64,000 nucleotides of DNA from Bacteroidales bacterium (GTDB taxonomy: Bacteria > Bacteroidota > Bacteroidia > Bacteroidales > Muribaculaceae), in assembly GCA_022009815.1 (NCBI GenBank), contig CP091725.1:1612001-1676000 (forward strand), read 5' to 3'. The position numbers and the translations under genes were made by a program. Within the stretch, counting starts at the first letter, position 1. Every line of letters starts with the position of its first letter. Of this stretch, positions 16,655 to 24,770 are shown one piece after another. The notes below the pieces were generated by a model. The model saw only the letters and a list, made by a program, of their open reading frames with translations, was not told the origin of the DNA and searched no databases.

Positions 16655-17502
16655 AGAAGATGATGATTCTCGCCCTTGCGCTTACAGGTGCGCTCGTGGC
16701 ATGCAACGGCAACAAAGAGCAAAAAGACACGCTTGCCGACACTACGCAACCCGACATCTCGAAAGTTGAGGGGCAGCGCGACAGCTTGATGAACCTTATT
16801 GGCGACATCAGTCAGAACCTTCTCGAGGTGAACCGTATGGAAAATATCCTTGTGAGCGGTGATTTCAAGGACACTCCCGACAAGCGACAGGAAATTATCG
16901 CCAACATCAACGCGCTCCGTCAGGAACTTGACGCACGCAAGCAGGCGTTGGAGGAACTTGAGAGCAAGTTGAAAAGCTCAAACGGATATTCTGCGAAATT
17001 GCAGAAAACCATAGAGTCGCAGAAGCAACTCATAGATGAGCAGTCGCAAAAGATTCAGCAACTTGAGGCAGCGTTGGCAGATGCGAATGTGAAAATCTCA
17101 GATTTGAACAAGAATGTCGAAGATCTCAACACTCAAGTGTCGACCGTGACAGAGGAACGCAACGCAGAGACACAGCGTGCCGACCAGGCCACCGACGAAC
17201 TCAACATCTGCTACTATGTTTGCGGAAGCAATAAGGAGCTGAAAGAGCATAAGATTCTGGAAAAGAAATTCATGGGCAAGACAAAGACCATGGAAGGCGA
17301 TTTCGACCGCTCTTACTTCACAAAAGCCGACAAGCGCAAGCTCACAGAAGTGAAGACTTACGCCAAGAAGGCGGAGCTGAAGACATCGCATCCAGCCGGT
17401 TCTTACTCGATAGAGACTGTAGGCGGAACAGTGGTGATAAAGATTAAAGACGCAAAGAAATTCTGGGAAAAATCGAATTTCCTTGTAATCCAGACTAAGT
17501 AA
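16651..17502 (+). CDS. Coiled-coil lipoprotein of unknown function
   Basis: A 283-aa predicted lipoprotein. The lipobox is LTGALVAC at residues 11-18. Residues 30-180 form a long heptad-rich coiled coil (RQELDARKQALEELESKL, then IQQLEAALADANVKISDLNK). The C-terminal 90 residues are a basic globular part (FMGKTKTMEGDFDRSYFTKA, ending FWEKSNFLVIQTK). The family is widespread in Bacteroidales in my recollection, without an assigned function. A periplasmic or surface spacer or adhesin role is possible but unproven. A terminator follows at 17534. Confidence 0.75.
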   Translation: MKKMMILALALTGALVACNGNKEQKDTLADTTQPDISKVEGQRDSLMNLIGDISQNLLEVNRMENILVSGDFKDTPDKRQEIIANINALRQELDARKQALEELESKLKSSNGYSAKLQKTIESQKQLIDEQSQKIQQLEAALADANVKISDLNKNVEDLNTQVSTVTEERNAETQRADQATDELNICYYVCGSNKELKEHKILEKKFMGKTKTMEGDFDRSYFTKADKRKLTEVKTYAKKAELKTSHPAGSYSIETVGGTVVIKIKDAKKFWEKSNFLVIQTK

Positions 17503-17533
17503 TACTCAACATTCCCCATTTTTATAGAAATCC

Positions 17534-17574
17534 AGTGGTGCCAGGCATGAGAATGTCTGGCACTACGATTTTTT
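17534..17574 (+). terminator. Rho-independent terminator after the coiled-coil lipoprotein gene
   Basis: Stem of about 12 bp, AGTGGTGCCAGG with TCTGGCACTAC including a G-T pair, followed by GATTTTTT. Confidence 0.8.
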
Positions 17575-17647
17575 CAATCAGGTTTTTCTGCCGGCCCCGT
17601 TTATTGACGGAAAAATTTTGGATGTAGAGAAATAATTGTCGGAATAT

Positions 17648-17678
17648 TTGCGGGTTACGAAATAAACGAGTAATTTTG
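17648..17678 (+). promoter_or_regulatory. Promoter of rplU-rpmA
   Basis: TTG 17648-17650, 20 bases, TAATTTTG 17671-17678, matching the Bacteroidetes consensus. Confidence 0.75.
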
Positions 17679-17684
17679 TGCGCT

Positions 17685-17763
17685 AATTCCGAAAAGGCTC
17701 AGAGAAGAGAAGCGCAGTTGCGCGTCCGCCTTACGGACATAATTGTTAAAGTTTCTATTTTAA
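17685..17763 (+). promoter_or_regulatory. Possible ribosomal-protein leader of rplU
   Basis: The roughly 80-base 5' UTR contains two adjacent hairpins, GCGCAGTTGCGC (17712-17723) and GTCCGCCTTACGGAC (17724-17738), followed by a short AT-rich ribosome-binding stretch. Ribosomal protein operons often use such leaders for feedback; a role here is inferred only from structure and position. Confidence 0.4.
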
Positions 17764-18084
17764 ATGTACGCAATTGTAGAAATTCAGGGACAGCAGTTCA
17801 AGGCAGAAGCCGGCAAGTACTTGTATGTCCACTATCTCGGCGAAAACGTAAAAGAAGGCGATTCAATCGATTTCGACAAGGTTCTCTTGATTGATGCCGA
17901 CGGTGACGTTAAAGTTGGTGCTCCTACCGTAGAAGGAGCAAAAGTTGTTTGCGAGGTGAAACGTCCCCTCGTGAAAGGTGACAAGGTTCTTGTATTCAAG
18001 AAGAAACGTCGCAAAGGCTATCGCCGTTTGAACGGTCATCGCCAATGCTTCACCCAAGTAGAGATTAAAGACGTAGTTGCATAA
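17764..18084 (+). CDS. rplU: 50S ribosomal protein L21
   Basis: A 106-aa ribosomal protein binding 23S rRNA. It begins MYAIVEIQGQQFKAEAGKYL, the standard L21 start, and has the C-terminal VFKKKRRKGYRRLNGHRQ signature. Followed after 19 bases by rpmA, the universal L21-L27 pairing. The start is fixed by the conserved N-terminus. Confidence 0.98.
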   Translation: MYAIVEIQGQQFKAEAGKYLYVHYLGENVKEGDSIDFDKVLLIDADGDVKVGAPTVEGAKVVCEVKRPLVKGDKVLVFKKKRRKGYRRLNGHRQCFTQVEIKDVVA

Positions 18085-18103
18085 CCACTAAAAGTTTAAA
18101 GAA

Positions 18104-18373
18104 ATGGCACATAAAAAAGGTGTAGGTAGTTCTAAGAACGGACGTGAATCGGAAAGCAAACGATTGGGCGTCAAAATCTTCGGTGGTCAATTTGCTAAAG
18201 CAGGCAACATCATCAAACGTCAACGTGGCACAGTTCACCATCCGGGTTTGAATGTTGGCATGGGTAAGGACCACACATTGTTTGCGTTGGTAGACGGTAC
18301 AGTCAACTTTACAGAAGGTAAAGGCGGCCGCAAGTTTATCAATGTTCAACCATTGGACGCTGGCAACAATTAA
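18104..18373 (+). CDS. rpmA: 50S ribosomal protein L27
   Basis: An 89-aa ribosomal protein of the peptidyl-transferase centre. MAHKKGVGSSKNGRESESKR is the canonical L27 N-terminus (no cleaved extension as in Firmicutes), followed by LGVKIFGGQ and GKDHTLFALVDG. A terminator lies 35 bases after the stop. Confidence 0.98.
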   Translation: MAHKKGVGSSKNGRESESKRLGVKIFGGQFAKAGNIIKRQRGTVHHPGLNVGMGKDHTLFALVDGTVNFTEGKGGRKFINVQPLDAGNN

Positions 18374-18407
18374 TCAGCGCCTTGGGTTGACCCAAGAACA
18401 ACAAGCA

Positions 18408-18442
18408 TAAAATGGCGGTTGCATTTGCAGCTGCCATTTTTT
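18408..18442 (+). terminator. Rho-independent terminator after rpmA
   Basis: AAAATGGC/GCCATTTT inverted repeat with inner GGTTGC/GCAGCT pairing and a run of six T's. Confidence 0.8.
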
Positions 18443-18467
18443 ATTACAACAATTTATATCAGCATAT

Positions 18468-19358
18468 ATGACTAAACAGAAACCATTATATTTGTTTCAT
18501 CTGCTTGCGTTGTGCATAGTGTGCGTGTGGGGTACCACATTTGTGTCGACCAAAACGCTTATCAGCAACGGACTGACGCCCACGGAAATATTCATCTACC
18601 GATTCGCACTTGCTTATATCTGCGTTTTGTTTATGGCGCCTCGTCGGCTTTTTGCCGACACGTTTGCCGACGAGATGAGGATGATTGCCGCTGGACTGAC
18701 GGGAGGCTCTGTGTATTTTATCACGGAAAACACCGCGCTCGGCATGATGCAGGCCACCAATGTGGCAATCCTTATCAGTGTCACGCCGCTGCTTGCCACG
18801 CTTGTGGGAATGGCGGTGTTCCGTTCGGAACGCACAAAGCGTCCGGAACGCGTGATTCTCGGCTCTGTAGTCGCTATGGCAGGCGTTGTCGTTATTTTGT
18901 GGAACGGCGGTGACTTCGCAGCGTTCAATCCTTGTGGCACCGCTCTTACGTTTTCAGCGGCGCTGTCGTGGGCTGTCTACAGTTTGTTTGTCAAAAAGCT
19001 GTCGCAACGTTATGACAATGTATTCATTTCGCGCAAGGTGTTTGGCTACGGACTGCTCTCCATGGCTGTGTGGGTGCCGTTTTTCCACCCAGTGAGTTTC
19101 CGTTTCGAACAGTTGTTGGTCCCGACGGTGTTTTTCAATATCCTGTTTCTCGGACTTGTGGCGTCGATGCTTTGCTTCACTCTATGGAATGCCGTGGTGC
19201 GCCATTTGGGAATGGTGCGCGCGTCCAACTATATAAATTTCAATGCTGTAGCAACTTTTGTTGCAGCGTTTCTGATACTTGGTGAACACGTCTCTGCGGT
19301 GGCTCTTGTGGGTTCTGCCGCTGTGATTTTCGGAGTCTGGCTTGCGGAGGGAAAATAG
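18468..19358 (+). CDS. DMT superfamily (EamA) membrane transporter
   Basis: A 296-aa inner-membrane protein with about ten hydrophobic segments arranged as two EamA repeats. The first repeat has CIVCVWGTTFVSTKTLISNG and PTEIFIYRFALA; the second starts near NPCGTALTFSAALSWAVYSL and ends LGEHVSAVALVGSAAVIFGV. Such proteins export metabolites or amino acids, but the substrate cannot be predicted. It is followed by an AraC-family regulator on the same strand, 113 bases away, which may or may not control it. Confidence 0.88.
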   Translation: MTKQKPLYLFHLLALCIVCVWGTTFVSTKTLISNGLTPTEIFIYRFALAYICVLFMAPRRLFADTFADEMRMIAAGLTGGSVYFITENTALGMMQATNVAILISVTPLLATLVGMAVFRSERTKRPERVILGSVVAMAGVVVILWNGGDFAAFNPCGTALTFSAALSWAVYSLFVKKLSQRYDNVFISRKVFGYGLLSMAVWVPFFHPVSFRFEQLLVPTVFFNILFLGLVASMLCFTLWNAVVRHLGMVRASNYINFNAVATFVAAFLILGEHVSAVALVGSAAVIFGVWLAEGK

Positions 19359-19471
19359 TGGTCTAAAATTCCGATAAAATGGAATAGCGGAAATATGGAA
19401 CACTTCCAAATCCATTCCGATAGCGTGAGTATTGGAAAAAATGCGCTACTTTGCATCAAATAAATTCAGCT

Positions 19472-20354
19472 ATGGACAAAGAAATGATAATGGCGTCGGA
19501 GAGATTCGGCAATATTGAAGACTTGTCGTATAAAGATGACATCTCGCTTTTTCGCAGATAGGAGAGTACAGTCAGATGCAGCCGTTCAAGCTCGACGTTT
19601 TTGTGTTGCTTGTGTGTCTTAACGGGCATGGCTCGCTCAACATCAACGGGGTGGACTATCGTGTCGATGCCGGCAAGATGTTTGTGTGCAAGCCTCACAT
19701 AATTGTTGAAAAGAGCAGAGTGTCGCTCGATTTCGAGTGCCGCGGCATGGCGCTTTCGTCCAAGTTTATAGATCAGCTTGGTCGGGTGGCTGACGGAGGA
19801 TGGGACTTGGGAGTGTTTCTTGGCAAACCCCGTGTTGTCACTCTCGGACGATGAGATAAGTCTGTTTATGCAGTATTACGCCCTCCTTGGGTCAAAAATC
19901 ACGCGCTCCTACTGCCGTCATCAAGACGCCGTGATGCAAGCTTTGTTCAGGGCTTTTATGTTGGAATTTTTCGACATTATGGACCGCCACGTAAAACTTA
20001 CGCCGCCCAATTTCACTTCATCGGAAATGCTTTTCCGTCATTTTGTAGAAGTTCTGATGGCAGACTATCCGCGGCAGCGCTCCGTGGAGCACTATGCCTC
20101 GCGCCTTTGTGTGACACCGAAATATCTGTCGGCGGTGAGCAAGTCGGTGAGCGGAAGCACTGCGTCAGAGGTAATCAACCGATGCATCACCGACGATGTG
20201 CGCCGCCTGCTCCATAATCCCGACAAGAGCGTCAAGGAGATATCCAACGAGCTTGGATTCCCCAATCTGTCGTTTCGGCAAATATGTGAAAAGAATGCTC
20301 GGAATGTCGCCGAAGACCTACCGCAAGTCGCTCGGCGCTACTGCCGGCGAATGA
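19472..20354 (+). CDS. AraC-family transcriptional regulator (three frameshifts)
   Basis: A predicted DNA-binding regulator of about 293 aa. The N-terminal half is a cupin-like sensor (LLVCLNGHGSLNINGVDY, then DAGKMFVCKPHIIVEKS). The C-terminal half is the AraC double helix-turn-helix: HYASRLCVTPKYLSAVSK and VKEISNELGFPNLSFFGKYV, ending in the standard MSPKTYRKS. The gene is split over four frames by indels near 19552 (a T run, one base short), 19820-19850 (one extra base or equivalent) and 20273 (a T run, two short). With these repaired the reading ends at TGA 20352, overlapping the convergent pgeF by a few bases. No stop other than those created by the shifts interrupts it. Confidence 0.8.
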
Positions 20355-21093
20355 TTGCCGAGAGAATCCGTCCGGAGTTGATGCCCAATGTCCTGGCGGA
20401 GAAAAACCGTTGAGGCTCGCATTTGGTGCACAGCCCCGACAACGAGATGTTGGCATTCGGGACGCCGGCGCTTTCCATAAGCCAGCGGTTGGCTTCGGCC
20501 AGATCTATATGGGCTTTACCGGTGACTGGGTTTCGCCATACGATGTCGTTGAGAGAGAAGGCTCGTTTGGCAAATTCAGCCACCACTTCGTCGCCCACCT
20601 CAAAGCAGCGTTGGCAGATTGATGCCCCCACCACAGCCTCTATTCCGCATCTGTCGGCGCCTTCATCGATCATCGTTTCTATGGCATTTGCCACGATCCC
20701 TTTCACGGTACCTTTCCATCCGGCGTGGACAGCGGCAATCAGCCCGCTCTTAGGCTCGCACAGCAATATAGGCACGCAATCGGCGGTGAACACGCCTATT
20801 GCTACATTCGGGAGTCGTGTGACAAGCGCGTCGACATCGGTCGGCGGAGTTGGTGGAACGCTGTCGATAACGGCGACGTTGGTGCTGTGGGTTTGCCGCG
20901 CCGTGACGATGTGCTCTGTGCCGAGCAGAGTGCGCAGGCGCTTGAGGCAATCATCGACGTGCGCCGGGTTGTCGCCCGTATATCCGCAGCAGTTGAACTC
21001 GGAGTAGGGCGAAAAGCAGTCGGCAGCGCCGCGCTCTGTTGAAAAAGCGTCGATGCTGCCGACATTATGATTGAAGTGAAGTTGGCTAATCAT
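20338..21093 (-). CDS. pgeF: Peptidoglycan editing factor PgeF / YfiH (multicopper polyphenol oxidase-like)
   Basis: A 251-aa cytosolic protein of the DUF152/YfiH family, which removes incorrectly incorporated serine from UDP-MurNAc peptides in E. coli. Family signatures: ARQTHSTNVAVID, VDALVTRLPNVAIGVFTADC (His/Cys metal site) and LIAAVHAGWKGTVKGIV with the conserved His, ending LSGLCTKCEPQRFFSARTLG. I chose ATG 21093 (MISQLHFNHNVGSIDAF) rather than the longer frame to 21177, because the shorter start fits the family and overlaps the obgE stop by 8 bases, a translational-coupling arrangement. Confidence 0.9.
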   Translation of the reverse strand: MISQLHFNHNVGSIDAFSTERGAADCFSPYSEFNCCGYTGDNPAHVDDCLKRLRTLLGTEHIVTARQTHSTNVAVIDSVPPTPPTDVDALVTRLPNVAIGVFTADCVPILLCEPKSGLIAAVHAGWKGTVKGIVANAIETMIDEGADRCGIEAVVGASICQRCFEVGDEVVAEFAKRAFSLNDIVWRNPVTGKAHIDLAEANRWLMESAGVPNANISLSGLCTKCEPQRFFSARTLGINSGRILSAIIRRQ

Positions 21094-22249
21094 CTTTGAA
21101 ATCCTCTTCCCAATATTCGTCAGGCCACTCAACGTCCCAAGTCTCTTCCTCCGTGTCGTCACCGCCTTCCTGCTCAATCACGAAGTTGTCTTCCTCCTGC
21201 ACGCGGTGCGTGATGTCGAGGTCGCGGTGCGTGATGCGCGTCGGGATGCGGTTGTCCTCATCGTTGATGGTGCGCCACAACACGTCTTTCAGCTCCGCCA
21301 GTCCCAGTCCTGCCACCGATGATATAAACACCGTTTCCACGCCTTTCGGAAGGTGTTGCTGCATCTCTGCAATCAGCTCGTCGTCGAGCATGTCGCATTT
21401 TGTGATGGCAAGCACGCGTCCCTTGTCGGCCAAATCGGGGTTGAAGCGTTCCAGCTCGTTGAGCAGTACCTCATATTCACGGCAGATGTCGTCGGCGTCG
21501 GCAGGAATCATGAACAGCAGCACGGCATTGCGCTCAATGTGGCGCAGGAAGCGCAGACCGAGACCTTTGCCCTCGCTTGCACCCTCAATGATGCCGGGAA
21601 TGTCGGCCATTACAAACGACTGCGCTCCGCGATATCCCACGATGCCGAGGTTTGGCTCGAGAGTCGTAAATGGATAGTCGGCAATCTTAGGCTTTGCCGC
21701 CGATATTGCAGACAGCAGGGTTGATTTGCCCGCATTCGGGAAACCGACAAGTCCGACATCGGCAAGAAGTTTCAGTTCGAGGATGATCGACTTTTCGATG
21801 GCAGGTTCGCCAGGTTGCGCATAGCGCGGAGTGCGGTTTGTGGCAGATTTGAAATTCCAGTTGCCAAGACCTCCGCGTCCGCCTCTGAGCAGCTTCACTT
21901 CCTGCCCGTCGTCGGTCACCTCGCAGAGGAATTTGCCGTTCTCAGCGTCGTAAACCGCCGTTCCGCACGGCACTTCGATAATCTTGTCCTCTCCGTCCTT
22001 TCCAAAGCTGCGGCATTCTCCGCCCGGCTGTCCGTCGGTGGCGAAAATGTGCCGTTGATATTTCAGGTGGAGCAGCGTCCACAGGTTGCGGTTGCCACGC
22101 AGAATGATATGTCCGCCACGTCCGCCGTTTCCACCGTCGGGGCCGCCTTTCGGCACGTATTTAGCGCGATGGAAATGGCATGAGCCGGCACCGCCTTTGC
22201 CGCTTCGGCAAAGGATTTTGACGTAGTCTATAAAGTTTGAGCCTGCCAT
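21086..22249 (-). CDS. obgE: GTPase ObgE/CgtA
   Basis: A 387-aa essential GTPase that acts on the large ribosomal subunit. The N-terminal glycine-rich Obg fold is clear (FIDYVKILCRSGKGGAGSCH, then KGGPDGGNGGRGGHIILRG). The G domain has GFPNAGKSTLLSAI (P-loop), DIPGIIEGASEGKGLG (switch II) and TKCD. The acidic C-terminal tail (GGDDTEEETWDVEWPDEYWE) is common in Bacteroidetes Obg. Downstream pgeF is translationally coupled; prfB ends 13 bases upstream of the start, so prfB-obgE-pgeF is likely one operon. Confidence 0.97.
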   Translation of the reverse strand: MAGSNFIDYVKILCRSGKGGAGSCHFHRAKYVPKGGPDGGNGGRGGHIILRGNRNLWTLLHLKYQRHIFATDGQPGGECRSFGKDGEDKIIEVPCGTAVYDAENGKFLCEVTDDGQEVKLLRGGRGGLGNWNFKSATNRTPRYAQPGEPAIEKSIILELKLLADVGLVGFPNAGKSTLLSAISAAKPKIADYPFTTLEPNLGIVGYRGAQSFVMADIPGIIEGASEGKGLGLRFLRHIERNAVLLFMIPADADDICREYEVLLNELERFNPDLADKGRVLAITKCDMLDDELIAEMQQHLPKGVETVFISSVAGLGLAELKDVLWRTINDEDNRIPTRITHRDLDITHRVQEEDNFVIEQEGGDDTEEETWDVEWPDEYWEEDFKDD

Positions 22250-22261
22250 AATTATAGTATG

Positions 22262-23375
22262 CTATTCGTTACTTGCAAATTCCATTAAATAAGCCTTGAT
22301 GAATCCGTCGATGTCGCCGTCCATCACCCCGTTCACGTCGCTTGTCTGCCAGCCAGTGCGATGGTCCTTCACGCGGCGGTCGTCAAACACGTAGCTTCGT
22401 ATCTGCGAGCCCCATTCGATTTTCTTCTTTCCGGCTTCGATTTTCGCCTGTTCCGCCATTCGGCGTTGCAGTTCCATGTCGTAGAGTTGTGACCGCAGAA
22501 GTCGCATCGCATTCTCGCGGTTGTCGAGCTGCGAGCGCGTCTCGGTGTTCTCGATGAGAATCTCGCGCATCTCACCGGTGTCAGGGTCCTTGTAGTTGTA
22601 GCGCAACCGCACGCCCGTCTCCACCTTGTTTACGTTCTGACCTCCGGCACCACCGCTTCGGAACGTGTCCCAAGTGATGTCGGCGGGATTGATTTTCACT
22701 TCGATTGAATCATCTACAAGCGGAGTGACAAACACCGAAGCAAACGACGTCATGCGCTTTCCCTGCGCGTTGAAAGGCGACACGCGCACCAGCCGGTGCA
22801 CACCGTTTTCGCTCTTCAGGTATCCGTAAGCCAAGTCGCCCTCCACCTGTATGGTGACCGACTTGATGCCTGCTTCGTCGCCCTCTACAAGGTGTACGAT
22901 CGACGTCTTGTAGCTATGCTTCTCGCACCATCGCAGATACATGCGCATCAACATCTGTGCCCAGTCCTGGCTCTCTGTGCCTCCCGCGCCCGAATTTATT
23001 TTCAGGACTGCGCCGAGTTTGTCCTCCTCGCGTCGCAGCATGTTGCGCAGTTCCACGTCTTCAAAGCGTTCGATGGTCTTCTGATACATCTCGTCGAGTT
23101 CCTGCTCAGTGACCAGTCCCTCCTTCACGAAATCAAACCCCAGTTTGAGCTCATTGACCATCTTTTCTATATCCTCGTAGCTGTCAATCCAGTAGTGCAA
23201 TTCCTTCACTTTGCGCATCTGCTTCTCCGCCGCCTTCTGGTCGTCCCAGAAATTGGGCACGTGCGTGCGCAGTTCCTCTTCTTCGACTTCTATTTTCTTC
23301 GAGTCGACGTCAAAGATACCTCCTCAACGCCAACATGCGTTCTTCTGTCTCTTTTAATTGTTCTTGCGTAATCAT
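22262..23375 (-). CDS. prfB: Peptide chain release factor 2, with programmed +1 frameshift
   Basis: Terminates translation at UGA and UAA. Translation starts at ATG 23375 (MITQEQLKETEERMLALRRY), reaches CTT-TGA (23315-23310) and must shift +1 to read DVDSKKIEVEEEELRTHVPN and the rest. The shift site is the textbook one: an internal Shine-Dalgarno-like AGGAGGT at 23324-23318, then ATCTTTGAC. RF2 thus autoregulates, because low RF2 lets the ribosome pause at UGA and slip. The body contains SPF (RLVRVSPFNAQGKR), the RF2 stop-recognition motif, and GGAGGQNVNK, the catalytic GGQ. Repaired length is 370 aa. Unlike other frameshifts in this window, this one is functional. Confidence 0.96.
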
Positions 23376-23443
23376 CCTAATATACAAATTTTCTGCGAAT
23401 TTCGCAATTTTCCGTCACATCTGCAAATTCCGTATCTTTTTCT

Positions 23444-23474
23444 TTGGCATTTCGCCTCAAAGTGTCTACCTTTG
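23444..23474 (+). promoter_or_regulatory. Promoter of tRNA-Gly
   Basis: TTG 23444-23446, 20 bases, TACCTTTG 23467-23474; the tRNA starts 12 bases later. Confidence 0.8.
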
Positions 23475-23485
23475 CGATAGAAAAT

Positions 23486-23558
23486 GCGGTAGTAGCTCAG
23501 TTGGTAGAGCATCAGCTTCCCAAGCTGAGGGTCGCGAGTTCGAGCCTCGTCTACCGCT
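23486..23558 (+). tRNA. tRNA-Gly (anticodon CCC)
   Basis: A 73-base cloverleaf: acceptor GCGGTAG/CTACCGC, anticodon stem TCAGC/GCTGA around loop TTCCCAA (anticodon CCC), T loop TTCGAGC. Unlike the Lys and Pro tRNAs here, CCA follows directly (23559-23561). Confidence 0.95.
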
Positions 23559-23560
23559 CC

Positions 23561-23614
23561 AACAACCAAGCCGGGCGGTGACAGATGTCGCCGCCCGGCT
23601 TGGTTGTTATATTT
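23561..23614. terminator. Strong, probably bidirectional terminator between tRNA-Gly and lpxB
   Basis: A perfect 18-bp inverted repeat (23561-23578 with 23591-23608), 12-base loop, followed on the plus strand by ATATTT. The convergent lpxB ends 11 bases away, so it may serve both. Confidence 0.8.
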
Positions 23615-23624
23615 CAGTGAAAGG

Positions 23625-24749
23625 TTATTTTAGGTCGGCGATTAGCTGGCGCGAGGCAGTTTCGGCGCTGTCGTTTGAGCCGAGGCGCTGTCTGACGGTT
23701 TTGTAGCCATCGAGCATAGCGCTCCGTTCAGGACTGTCGACAAGCAACGGCGCGAGGTGGGCGGCGATGTTGTCGGGGTTGCATAGGTGGAGCAGCAGTT
23801 CGGGCACCACTTCTTTGTCGGCGATAAGGTTTGGCAACGACACGAATCTCACTTTCAGAATGTGTTCAAACAGCTTGTATGATAGTTTTGAGCCGTTTGC
23901 CCTGTAGCATACCACCTGTGGCGTTCCTATTGCCGCCGTCTCAAGAGTCGCCGTTCCTGATGTCACCAATGCGGCTTGGGAGTGGGCGAGCAGCGGATAG
24001 GCAGCGTCGTAGATTATCTTCATTCCTGGAACCACCGACTCGTAGAAGCTCCTGTCGACATTAGGCGCGCCTGCCACAATGGCCTGCACGTTTGGAAACC
24101 GGCTTGCGGCTTCAGCCATTAGCGGAAGGTTGTTGCGGATTTCTCCAAGCCGCGACCCCGGTAGCAGTGCAACGGTCGGTCTGTCGTTGTCAAGCCCGTT
24201 GGCGCGGAAGAATTCCTCTTTTGACGGCATTGTCAGCATCGCCTCCGCTATCTCGTTGGCTGTTGGGTTGCCCACATAGTCTACACGGTAGTCGTGGCGT
24301 GCGAAAAATTCAGTTTCGAACGGCAGTATAGAGAAAACTTTCTTGACGTATTTCTTTATCGACTTTACGCGCCATTCCTTCCATGCCCATACTTTCGGAG
24401 AGATGTAGTAGTAGACCGGGATTCCGATGTTGAACGCGTATTTAGCTATTTTCAGATTGAACGACGGGTAGTCGATGAGAATAAGTGCGTCGGGGCGGAA
24501 TTCGGCAATCGCCTTCTTTGCCCGTTTCATGTTGCCGAGGATTGTTGGCAGATGGCGCAGCACCTCGGAGAACGCCATAAAAGCCATCTCCTTGTAGTGT
24601 GTTATGGGACGGCATCCCGCGGCATGCTCCATACAGTCGCCTCCGAAGAATGCAAAGGAGGCGTTGTCGTCGTTTTTGCGAATAGCTTTGATCAGGCGTC
24701 CGGCATGCAGGTCGCCCGATGCTTCGCCAGCGATAAGAAAGTATTTCAT
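23625..24749 (-). CDS. lpxB: Lipid-A-disaccharide synthase
   Basis: A 374-aa GT19 glycosyltransferase that joins UDP-2,3-diacylglucosamine and lipid X on the inner face of the inner membrane. Signatures: YFLIAGEASGDLHAGRLI at the start, FFGGDCM, KPR-like segment DYPSFNLKIAKYAF, SPKVWAWKEWRVKSIKK, LPFETEFF, and LPGSRLGEIRNNLP, with SGTATLETAAIGTPQVVCY in the donor site. Start ATG 24749 gives the family N-terminus. The IS110-like element lies only about 20 bases upstream, so its native promoter or upstream partner gene has probably been separated from it. Confidence 0.96.
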   Translation of the reverse strand: MKYFLIAGEASGDLHAGRLIKAIRKNDDNASFAFFGGDCMEHAAGCRPITHYKEMAFMAFSEVLRHLPTILGNMKRAKKAIAEFRPDALILIDYPSFNLKIAKYAFNIGIPVYYYISPKVWAWKEWRVKSIKKYVKKVFSILPFETEFFARHDYRVDYVGNPTANEIAEAMLTMPSKEEFFRANGLDNDRPTVALLPGSRLGEIRNNLPLMAEAASRFPNVQAIVAGAPNVDRSFYESVVPGMKIIYDAAYPLLAHSQAALVTSGTATLETAAIGTPQVVCYRANGSKLSYKLFEHILKVRFVSLPNLIADKEVVPELLLHLCNPDNIAAHLAPLLVDSPERSAMLDGYKTVRQRLGSNDSAETASRQLIADLK

Positions 24750-24770
24750 ATTTTTATGATTTGTGCAAGC

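Noticed and set aside
22262..23260. prfB starting at the first Met of the long frame (MPNFWDD)
   Set aside because: It ignores the upstream conserved N-terminal segment read through the programmed frameshift.
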